Assembly (NCBI GenBank): GCA_016709445.1
Contig: JADJMV010000001.1
Coordinates: 868,001 to 932,000, forward strand
Reading direction: 5' to 3'
Origin: Phycisphaerales bacterium
Lineage (GTDB): Bacteria > Planctomycetota > Phycisphaerae > Phycisphaerales > UBA1924
DNA: 64,000 bases
Under the pieces are notes generated by a model. That model worked only from the letters and a program-made list of their open reading frames with translations. It was not told the DNA's origin and did not search any database. Positions 18,452 through 25,742 of the stretch are shown one piece after another. The first letter of the stretch is position 1. Each line of letters starts with the position of its first letter. The translations under genes and the position numbers were made by a program.

Positions 18452-19480
18452 ATGGTCGTTTTGGTCACGGGCGGGGCGGGGTACATCGGCTCGCACGCGG
18501 TGAAGCGTCTGCTCGCCGAGGGTGAGACGGTCGTCGCGCTCGACAATCTCGCCGTGGGGCACAGAGAGGCGATCGAAGCGCTCCGGACCATCGCCGACGG
18601 AAGGCTCGCGTTTGTCGAGGCCGACATCGGTGACCGCGAGCAAGTACGGGGGGCGATCCGAGAGCACGGAGTCGAAGCCGTGATGCACTTCGCCGCGCTC
18701 GCCCAGGTCGGCGAGTCGGTGCAGCACCCGCTGCGCTACTACCGGAACAACGCCGCGTCGGCGCTGACGCTGCTCGAGGAGGTCGTCGCGGCCGGGGTGC
18801 CGCGGTTCATCTTCTCCTCGACGTGCGCGACGTATGGCGAGCCCGACGCCTCCAGGGTGCCGATCGCCGAGGACTGTCCGCAGGCCCCGATCAGCCCATA
18901 CGGCATGAGCAAGCTGCACGTGGAGCACATGCTCCGCGATGCCTCCGCCTCGATGGGGAGGGAGGCCCGGCCCTTCTCGTTCGCAGCACTTCGGTACTTC
19001 AACGTCGCCGGGTCGGACCCCGACGGGCTCATCGGCGAGGACCACGACCCCGAGACGCACCTGATCCCCGTCGTGATCCAGGCGGCGATGGGGAAGCGCG
19101 ACGCGGTGACGATCTTTGGTGAGGACTATCCCACGCCCGACGGCACCTGCATCCGCGACTATATCCATGTGAGCGACCTGGTCGACGCGCATGTTGCGGT
19201 GATGCGTGCGCTGCGCCCCGGGGAGGGGAGGGCGTACAACCTCGGCATCGGCGAGGGGCGTTCGGTGCGAGAAGTCATCGAGAGCGTCCGGCGCGTGTCG
19301 GGCAGATCGTTCGAGGTGCGGCGCGGCCAGCGCCGGCCGGGCGATCCGCCACGGCTGTTCGCCGATCCTTCCAGGATCCGACGGGAACTCGGCTGGTCCG
19401 CCGGCGTCACAGGCTTGGACGAGATCGTCGCCACCGCGTGGAACTGGTTCCTGGCGCACCCGGACGGATATCGGTCATGA
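18452..19480 (+). CDS. galE: UDP-glucose 4-epimerase
   Basis: The product (342 residues) is a GalE-type epimerase that interconverts UDP-glucose and UDP-galactose (and possibly the N-acetyl forms). GGAGYIGSH (residues 7-15) binds NAD. FSSTCATYG gives the Ser/Thr of the triad, and Y150 with K154 (YGMSK) the catalytic pair. LRYFNVAGSDPDG, GTCIRDYIHVSDLVDAH and the C-terminal RRPGDPP are GalE-specific. AAGGAG lies 5 nt before the ATG at 18452, and TATCAT at 18425-18430 may be its -10. The 3' end overlaps the next gene by ATGA. Confidence 0.95.
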   Translation: MVVLVTGGAGYIGSHAVKRLLAEGETVVALDNLAVGHREAIEALRTIADGRLAFVEADIGDREQVRGAIREHGVEAVMHFAALAQVGESVQHPLRYYRNNAASALTLLEEVVAAGVPRFIFSSTCATYGEPDASRVPIAEDCPQAPISPYGMSKLHVEHMLRDASASMGREARPFSFAALRYFNVAGSDPDGLIGEDHDPETHLIPVVIQAAMGKRDAVTIFGEDYPTPDGTCIRDYIHVSDLVDAHVAVMRALRPGEGRAYNLGIGEGRSVREVIESVRRVSGRSFEVRRGQRRPGDPPRLFADPSRIRRELGWSAGVTGLDEIVATAWNWFLAHPDGYRS

Positions 19481-20709
19481 AGACACCGCGAACGCCGACA
19501 CTCCCTGCCGCGCTGGTCGTGGCCGCCCTGGCGCTCGTTCCCGTCCACTCCGCGTCGGCGCAGCCGGCCGCGCCCGCGACGGGCGTCGTTGAAGGCGCTC
19601 CGCTGGAGTGGCCCGCGCGGGCCACCTCGATGGTGCGAGAGCTCGAGGTCGGACCGTGGCAGCTCGAATGGGTCAGCATGTTCGGCCCGCCGCAGGCGGA
19701 GTCGGATCGGGCGGACGCGGCCGCGATCGCCGAGCAGATCGGCTGCGATGCCGCGGCGGTGAAGTTCGAGGGCCCGGGATCGGTGCTGGTCCGGATGCCC
19801 CAGGGCGAACTGACTCGGACGGCGAGGGCCGCGGGCAAGCCCGCGGCGGCCTACGAGTACATCTCCGCCGACGCGCGCCCGGATGGCCGGTGGCAGATGC
19901 AGCGCACCTGGTTCGCGCTCTACGAGCCTCGCACCAAGGACGCGCAATCCTCCGAGGGCCGCGGGCTGGTCGTCCTCCTCCCCGGCATGTTTGGCACTCC
20001 CGAGCCTGTTATTGATTCGATGGTCGGGATGCTGCGGCAGCGGGGCTGGCATGTGCTCCGGATGCTCACCCACTCGTCGCGGTTCACCGAGCAGGCGATG
20101 TTCATGCTCGACCCGGCCGGCGATCTTGAGGCCCAGGCGCGGGCCGCGGCCGCGGAGTTCGGTGACCGCGCCGCCGAGTGCGCGATGTCGGTCGATGCGG
20201 TGTGCGCTGAGATCGGCTCGAGCCGACCGGGCGTCCCCGTCGGGCGCCGGGTCGGCCTGGGGATGAGCGGGGGCGGCATGATCCTCTCGACGGTCATCGC
20301 CCACGATCGCGACGCCTACGACTCGGCGGTATTCATCGGCGCGGGCTGCGACTTCGCGCAGATCGCCATGGACAGCAACTACACCGACTGGATCAACGCG
20401 GTTCGCGTGAGTTGGCCGGAGGGCGGGCGCACACCGGCTGCCGAGGCGAGGTTCACCGACGCCTACCGCGGGGCGGCCACCTTCGACAGTTATTCGACGG
20501 CCCCTCGCCTGGCGGGTCTGCCCATGCTCATGGTGCAGGGCACCGTCGACCTGGCCGTACCCACGGCGATGGGCGACCTGCTCTGGGAGCGGCTTGGTGA
20601 ACCGGAACGATGGTCCGAAGCTCTCGGCCACGAGACGCTATTCCTCGTCTACCTGCCGATGAAGGCGGGCAAGGTGCTCGACTGGATCGACGATCACACA
20701 TCGCAATGA
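19477..20709 (+). CDS. Secreted alpha/beta-hydrolase-fold protein
   Basis: The product (410 residues) has a signal peptide (residues 1 to about 28, ending SASAQP). The core is an alpha/beta hydrolase: VVLLPGMFG (oxyanion-hole region), the nucleophile elbow GMSGGGM with S264, the acid-strand segment MLMVQGTVDLAVP (Asp) and GHETLF (His) near the C-terminus, so a Ser-Asp-His triad is likely. The substrate is unknown; esterase or peptidase activity is possible. The ATG overlaps the galE stop (ATGA), implying coupling, although one enzyme is cytosolic and the other exported. Confidence 0.75.
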   Translation: MKTPRTPTLPAALVVAALALVPVHSASAQPAAPATGVVEGAPLEWPARATSMVRELEVGPWQLEWVSMFGPPQAESDRADAAAIAEQIGCDAAAVKFEGPGSVLVRMPQGELTRTARAAGKPAAAYEYISADARPDGRWQMQRTWFALYEPRTKDAQSSEGRGLVVLLPGMFGTPEPVIDSMVGMLRQRGWHVLRMLTHSSRFTEQAMFMLDPAGDLEAQARAAAAEFGDRAAECAMSVDAVCAEIGSSRPGVPVGRRVGLGMSGGGMILSTVIAHDRDAYDSAVFIGAGCDFAQIAMDSNYTDWINAVRVSWPEGGRTPAAEARFTDAYRGAATFDSYSTAPRLAGLPMLMVQGTVDLAVPTAMGDLLWERLGEPERWSEALGHETLFLVYLPMKAGKVLDWIDDHTSQ

Positions 20710-20731
20710 TGCCCGGGCGGGCGGGTCCCGA

Positions 20732-20737
20732 TAGGAT
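20732..20737 (+). promoter_or_regulatory. Candidate -10 element (TAGGAT), leaderless geometry
   Basis: TAGGAT lies 5 nt (CAGAC) before the ATG at 20743, with no Shine-Dalgarno sequence. The same hexamer and spacing occur before the short-chain dehydrogenase on the minus strand at 36031. Confidence 0.55.
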
Positions 20738-20742
20738 CAGAC

Positions 20743-22221
20743 ATGTCCAATCGAATTCTTGTGCTGGCGACCTGCCTGCTCGCTCTCTGCGCACCGACCC
20801 TCCGGGCACGAGCCCTCGACGAGAGTTCGGACAGGTGGTACGAGTTGTGGATCGAGGGCTCTCGTTCCGGCTGGCAGCACGAGACGGTTTCGGAGGCCGA
20901 CGGGCGGATCACCACGACGGTCGAGATGCATCTCGGGATCAAGCGGGCCGATCAGACGATGGAGATCACGCAGAAGTCGGAGTTTCAGGAGTCGATGGAC
21001 GGTAAGCCGCTCCGCGTCAGCCTCGAGCAGCGGCTCGGACCCACGCCGATCTCGAGCGTGTACGAATTCCAGGGCACGACGGTGAGCGTCTCGAGCACGC
21101 AGGAGGGTGCGGCAAGAACGCAGACGCTCCCGATGCCGCCCGGCGACTGGCTACCGCCGGCGGCCGCGGCGAGGTATGTCAGGCAGCGCCTCTTGTCGGG
21201 CGCCGGTTCGATCACGGTTCGAACGCTCGATCCCTCCAACGGGCTCGTCATCTCGACGACGACCCGCTCCGAGATCGTCCCGACCGAGGTCGATGCTCTG
21301 GGGAGGAAGGTCGCGGGCTACCGGGCGACGGGCCAGACGAAGGTCGGTTCGCTCGCGGTGCCCTCGACCGAGTGGTTCGACGATGCGGGCACGCTCGTCC
21401 GGGCCGAGACAAGCATCGGCGCCATGAAGATGACGCAGGTGGCTTCGACACGGGCTCGGGCATTGGAGGAGGCCGAATTCGCGGAGCTCATGGTCTCGAC
21501 ATTTGTGAAGCCCAACCGCTCCATCCCGGCGCCGCGCCAGCTCCAGAAGGCGCGGTACCGCGTCAGCCTCAACGAGGGCGCGATCCCGGATGTGCCCTCG
21601 GGCGCCTCGCAGTCCGGCGAACGGGTGGACGAGGCGACCATCGATGTGCATGTTGACCTCTCGATGCACCAGAGCGCGGGCGAAGTGAATCGCGAGGCGT
21701 ATCTGGCCGCGACAACCTACGCCGACAAGGAAGACCAGGTGGTCGCGGCGCTCACCACCCAGGCGCTGCAGGGTGTGCGGGGCGACGACCACGCCAGGGC
21801 CGAGGCGCTCCGCCGGTTTGTCTACCGGCATATCAAACAGAAAGATCTCGGGGTAGCGTTCGCCACCGCATCGGAGACGGCGCGGACCGGTGAGGGTGAC
21901 TGCTCGGAACACGGCGTGCTGCTGGCCGGGATGCTCCGGGCCGCCGGCATCCCGTCGCGCGTTGCGGCCGGTGTCGTCTATGTCGATTCCTTCTCCGGGG
22001 CCCGCGGCGTGTTCGGGTATCACATGTGGACCCAGGCGCTGCTCGACGGGCCCAATGGCCCGGAGTGGGTCGATGAAGACGCGACCTTGGGCGGCACGAC
22101 CCCCTTCGACGCGGCCCATATCGCGTTCGCAACGAGCGACCTCGCCGAGGGCGAGACGGTCTCGGCGCTCGCCGGGATCGCGCCGCTTCTCGGCACGCTG
22201 CGGATCGAGGTGCTGGATTGA
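20743..22221 (+). CDS. Exported transglutaminase-like (cysteine protease fold) protein
   Basis: The product (492 residues) carries a signal peptide (about 1-25). Residues 26-300 are beta-rich and not recognised. The C-terminal part is a bacterial transglutaminase-like domain: GEGDCSEHGVLLAGMLRAAGIPSR (C387), GYHMW (H427) and WVDEDATLG (D444 or D446) give the Cys-His-Asp triad. In bacteria such domains are usually proteases or peptide-modifying enzymes rather than true crosslinkers. The start is supported by the -10-like TAGGAT 5 nt upstream. It overlaps nnrD by 4 bp at its end. Confidence 0.85.
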   Translation: MSNRILVLATCLLALCAPTLRARALDESSDRWYELWIEGSRSGWQHETVSEADGRITTTVEMHLGIKRADQTMEITQKSEFQESMDGKPLRVSLEQRLGPTPISSVYEFQGTTVSVSSTQEGAARTQTLPMPPGDWLPPAAAARYVRQRLLSGAGSITVRTLDPSNGLVISTTTRSEIVPTEVDALGRKVAGYRATGQTKVGSLAVPSTEWFDDAGTLVRAETSIGAMKMTQVASTRARALEEAEFAELMVSTFVKPNRSIPAPRQLQKARYRVSLNEGAIPDVPSGASQSGERVDEATIDVHVDLSMHQSAGEVNREAYLAATTYADKEDQVVAALTTQALQGVRGDDHARAEALRRFVYRHIKQKDLGVAFATASETARTGEGDCSEHGVLLAGMLRAAGIPSRVAAGVVYVDSFSGARGVFGYHMWTQALLDGPNGPEWVDEDATLGGTTPFDAAHIAFATSDLAEGETVSALAGIAPLLGTLRIEVLD

Positions 22222-23192
22222 GCGAGCACGACTCGATGGCCGAGCCCCGACTGCCGGCGCGCGATCCGCGGGGCCACAAGGGGACCTTCGGCACGGTCGT
22301 GGTCGTGGGGGGCTGCGCCGCCGCGGGCGCGCGGATGGTGGGGGCCTCCGCGCTCTCGGCGCTCGGAGCGCTGCGCGCCGGGGCCGGCCTCGCCAAGCTG
22401 CTCTGCCCGGAGCCCGTACTCGCCGAGGTCATCGCGATGACCCCCTCCGCGACAGGACGGGGTCTGCCGGTTGATCCCGATGGGGAGATCATCCCGCACG
22501 ACGCCGCCGCGCTGCTCGACGCTGCTCTCGCTTCCTCCGAGGTGCTCGCGATCGGTCCGGGTTTCGGGACGGGTCCGGGTTCCCAGGCGCTCTCGCTCCG
22601 AGCGGTGCAACAAGAAGACAGGCCGGTGGTGGTCGATGCCGACGCTATCAACTGCTTGGCGGGCGTGCCGGAACTCTGGCGGGACTTTCACGCCATGGCG
22701 GTTCTGACGCCCCATCCCGGCGAATTCCGGCGCCTCGCCGGGCCGCTGCGGATCCGGCAGGATCCAACCGACGACGCGGAGAGGCCCGCCGCCGCCGAGG
22801 CCATGGCCCAGCGGCTCGGCTGCGTGGTCGTGCTCAAGGGCGCAGGGGCCGTGGTGAGCGACGGGCAGCGGACCTGGGTGTGCCGCCACGGGCACGCGTG
22901 CCTCGCGACCGCCGGCACCGGCGACGTCCTGACCGGAGTCATCGCGGGGATCATCGCGCAGTTCGTCCGGCCGCTGGAGGGCCGCCCGGAGACCGCTCCG
23001 GAGATGGGCCGATCCGCGCCCCGTGCAGGCTCCGGGCGGCTGGACTTGTTCGATGCGGCCCGGGCCGGGGTGCTGGCGCACGCGCTGGCGGGCGAGCTTT
23101 GGGCGGAGCGGCACGGCGCCTCCGCGGGGCTCCTGGCGACCGAGCTGGCCGAGCTGATCCCGGCGTGCGGCGAGTCGATCCGAGACCGCTGA
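22218..23192 (+). CDS. nnrD: ADP/ATP-dependent NAD(P)H-hydrate dehydratase
   Basis: The product (about 324 residues) is a ribokinase-superfamily metabolite-repair enzyme that dehydrates the damaged hydrate of NAD(P)H. Motifs include KGTFGTVVVVGG, the GPGFGTGPGS loop, VVVDADAIN, LTPHPGEF and the nucleotide-binding ATAGTGDVLTG with its catalytic Asp. It is the C-terminal half of the NnrD/NnrE system; no NnrE epimerase domain is present or adjacent. The start TTG at 22218 overlaps the previous stop; ATG 22236 is an alternative. An insertion of about 25 residues follows the GTGD motif. Confidence 0.92.
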   Translation: MSEHDSMAEPRLPARDPRGHKGTFGTVVVVGGCAAAGARMVGASALSALGALRAGAGLAKLLCPEPVLAEVIAMTPSATGRGLPVDPDGEIIPHDAAALLDAALASSEVLAIGPGFGTGPGSQALSLRAVQQEDRPVVVDADAINCLAGVPELWRDFHAMAVLTPHPGEFRRLAGPLRIRQDPTDDAERPAAAEAMAQRLGCVVVLKGAGAVVSDGQRTWVCRHGHACLATAGTGDVLTGVIAGIIAQFVRPLEGRPETAPEMGRSAPRAGSGRLDLFDAARAGVLAHALAGELWAERHGASAGLLATELAELIPACGESIRDR

Positions 23193-23208
23193 CCCTGCCC
23201 CGAGGCTG

Positions 23209-23214
23209 TACTCT
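23209..23214 (+). promoter_or_regulatory. Candidate -10 element (TACTCT), leaderless geometry
   Basis: TACTCT lies 6 nt (TTGGGC) before the GTG at 23221; there is no Shine-Dalgarno sequence. This favours the GTG over the TTG two codons upstream. Confidence 0.45.
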
Positions 23215-23220
23215 TTGGGC

Positions 23221-24981
23221 GTGGCCGAGCCCAGACTGATCATCCAGCAAGCGCTCGCGCAGGCGCAGTCGGGCCGGCTCGGTCCGGCGATCGCGGCGCT
23301 GGAGCGATTGACGCAGAAGAAGGGGGCGCCGGCCGAGGCGCACCACTTCCTCGGGATGCTCCTGTTCAGGGGCGGCCAGACGGAGCGGGCCATATTCTGC
23401 CTCGACCGCGCTTCGAAGCTCGCGCCGGGAAGGCCGCAATTCGAGAGCAACTACGCCAATGTATTGCACGCCGCCGGCCGCACCGAGCAGGCGCTCGCGC
23501 ACTACTTCCTGGCGATCCACCACGACGCAAGCTATGCACCGGCGCACGTCGGCCTCTCCGGGACATTGCTCGGGCTCGGACGGCTGCACGAGGCGGAGCA
23601 GCACGCGCGGCTGGCCTGGGAGCAGGCACCAGACAACGCCGAGGCGGCCTCGAATCTCGCGTCGTGCCTCATCCTGACGGGCCGGGCGGCGGAGGCGGTG
23701 GGGCGCTTGAACGACGCGATCGCCAGGATCGGCCCGGGCGTGCAGCTCAATACTCTGCTGGCGGCGGCGATGAACTACGACGCTTCGAGCACACCTGAGG
23801 GCATCCTCGAAGCCCACCGTACGCTTGGGCGCCTGCACGCCCTGGCGGCCTCCTCGCTCGAGGCGTCGGGATTGCCGCCGCTGAAGACGAACGCCGACAG
23901 CGATCGGCTCCGCATCGGCTACCTCTCCGCTGATTTCGGTGATCATCCCGTCGGGATGTTCATCGAGCCGGCCCTGGAGAGCGACGAGGGAATGGCCGTC
24001 TTCTGCTATGCCACCGGCCCGGTCGCACCCGATCGGCGGGGGTGCGGGGTCACCTGGCGAGAGTGCGGCGGGATCGGCGATCGGGACCTCGTGTCCATCG
24101 TGAGGGCCGATCGGATCGACGTGTTGGTCGAGCTCTCCGGGCACTCCCTGGGCCACCGCCAGACGGCGGTCGCCGCCCGGATGGCCCCGGTGCAGGCGAG
24201 CTTCCTGGGCTACCCCGCGACGACCGGGAACCCAGCGATCGACGCCAGATTCGTCGATGGATTCTCTGATCCACCCGGCGCAGAGACATGGTGCACCGAG
24301 CGGCTCGTGCGGATCGACCCGTGCGCCTGGTGCTTCAGCGAGCCCGCCGGGGCCCCCGAGCCCGGGCTCCCGCCTTGCGTCAGCGGGCGGCCGGTGACGT
24401 TCGGCTCGTTCAACAACCTCGCCAAGACCGTCCCCGCCGTGCTCGATGCCTGGACCGGGGTCCTCGCGGCCACGCCGGGATCCCGGCTGCTGCTGAAGAA
24501 CGGCGCCTTTATCGATGAACGCACACGGGCGAGGATCCTCGAGGCTCTGGTCGCGCGGGGCGTCGATCCCTCGCGTGTGCAACTCGTGCCGCCGACCCGG
24601 GACGCGGTCGGCCACATGACGGCGTACGCCCACGTCGATATCGCGCTCGACACCTTTCCCTATGCCGGCACAACGACGACCTGCGAGGCGCTCTGGATGG
24701 GAATACCGGTCGTGACCCTCGCCGGCGCCTGCCATGCCGGCCGCGTGGGAGTGTCTGTGCTGTCCGCGGTCGGACTCGAGGCATGGATCGCCCGGGATCC
24801 CGACGAATATGTGCGGCTTGCCTCGACCCTCGCGGCCGATCGGGAGCGGCTCGTGTCGCTTCGGGGCTCGCTGCGAGATCGGATGCGCCGATCGCCGCTG
24901 ATGGACCGCGAGGCCTACCGATCAAGACTCCACGCGGCGTACATAGAACTGGCGCAGCAGCGGAGAGGAGGGAGCGCCTGA
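23221..24981 (+). CDS. TPR-containing GT41 (O-GlcNAc transferase-like) glycosyltransferase
   Basis: The product (about 586 residues) has some five TPR helices pairs (residues 8-190) followed by a SPINDLY/OGT-type GT41 catalytic domain. Landmarks are RIGYLSADFGDHPVG, a DVLVELSGHSLGHR segment, APVQASFLGYPATTG, FGSFNNLAKT, LLLKNGAF and DIALDTFPYAGTTTTCEALW followed by GIPVVTLAG. GT41 enzymes transfer a sugar from UDP-sugar to Ser/Thr of proteins, with the TPRs selecting the protein; bacterial donors and targets are mostly unknown. Its 3' end overlaps the start of a sulfotransferase gene by one base, which suggests that a glycan is added and then sulfated. Confidence 0.88.
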   Translation: MAEPRLIIQQALAQAQSGRLGPAIAALERLTQKKGAPAEAHHFLGMLLFRGGQTERAIFCLDRASKLAPGRPQFESNYANVLHAAGRTEQALAHYFLAIHHDASYAPAHVGLSGTLLGLGRLHEAEQHARLAWEQAPDNAEAASNLASCLILTGRAAEAVGRLNDAIARIGPGVQLNTLLAAAMNYDASSTPEGILEAHRTLGRLHALAASSLEASGLPPLKTNADSDRLRIGYLSADFGDHPVGMFIEPALESDEGMAVFCYATGPVAPDRRGCGVTWRECGGIGDRDLVSIVRADRIDVLVELSGHSLGHRQTAVAARMAPVQASFLGYPATTGNPAIDARFVDGFSDPPGAETWCTERLVRIDPCAWCFSEPAGAPEPGLPPCVSGRPVTFGSFNNLAKTVPAVLDAWTGVLAATPGSRLLLKNGAFIDERTRARILEALVARGVDPSRVQLVPPTRDAVGHMTAYAHVDIALDTFPYAGTTTTCEALWMGIPVVTLAGACHAGRVGVSVLSAVGLEAWIARDPDEYVRLASTLAADRERLVSLRGSLRDRMRRSPLMDREAYRSRLHAAYIELAQQRRGGSA

Positions 24982-25739
24982 TGCGTGTGGTCTGGATCGC
25001 GAGCTATCCGAAGAGCGGGAACACGTGGGTGCGGTTCCTGCTCTACCACTATTTCTGGGGCGAACCGGCCAACTCTCTGGAGATCAACCGGCGGATCCCG
25101 GACCTGCACCGACCCTCCGGCAGGATCGAGACCGCATCCGACCGGTTGTTCGTCAAGACGCATCTCATCCGGTCCGAGGCGCTCCCGTTCCTGGCGCAGA
25201 CCGAGCGGGCGATCGTGGTGACACGACACCCGAAGGATGTCCTGCTCAGTGGGCTCAACTATGCCCGGCTCGAGAACGAGGCTGTCGACGCCTCCGCGTA
25301 CGCCAGGGCCTTCATTGCCGGTGGGGGCGATCCCGCGTGGAGCCAGATGGGGTTCGGCACGTGGGCCGGGCACGCCGCCAGCTGGCTGGGCGGGGCCCCA
25401 TTCCCCGTGCACCACGCAACATACGAGGCCCTCAAGGCCGACCCCCACGCCGGGCTGCGAGCCATGCTGGGATTCGTCGGGGAGGCGATCGACGAGGCGG
25501 CGCTGGCGCGAGCCGTCGATCTGTCGGGCTTCGAGCGTCTGCGCGAGATGGAGCGACGCGAGAAGTCGCGAGGCGCGGAGAGTCTTTTCCGTGGCGGGCG
25601 TGCTTCGCTCTCGCGCGGTGCGATGTTCATGAACAAGGGTGCGACGGGCCAATCCCTGGCGCACATCGACCCCGCGCTCGATGCCGAGTTCGACAGCGCA
25701 TTTGCCACCCCCATGGCCAGGTTCGGTCACGGGGCGTAG
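24981..25739 (+). CDS. PAPS-dependent sulfotransferase (Sulfotransfer_1 type)
   Basis: The product (252 residues) has the classic cytosolic-type motifs: SYPKSGNTWVRFLL (residues 8-21) binds the 5'-phosphosulfate, VVTRHPKDVLLSGLNY (R82, S90) binds the 3'-phosphate, and a late KGATGQ segment (MNKGATGQS) corresponds to the RKGxxGDWK region. It is therefore a likely active sulfotransferase. It starts on the last base of the GT41 stop codon (TGATG) with a strong GGAGAGGAGGGAG upstream, so the two genes are translationally linked. It converges with RNase E/G, with three bases between the stops. Confidence 0.9.
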   Translation: MRVVWIASYPKSGNTWVRFLLYHYFWGEPANSLEINRRIPDLHRPSGRIETASDRLFVKTHLIRSEALPFLAQTERAIVVTRHPKDVLLSGLNYARLENEAVDASAYARAFIAGGGDPAWSQMGFGTWAGHAASWLGGAPFPVHHATYEALKADPHAGLRAMLGFVGEAIDEAALARAVDLSGFERLREMERREKSRGAESLFRGGRASLSRGAMFMNKGATGQSLAHIDPALDAEFDSAFATPMARFGHGA

Positions 25740-25742
25740 CCG

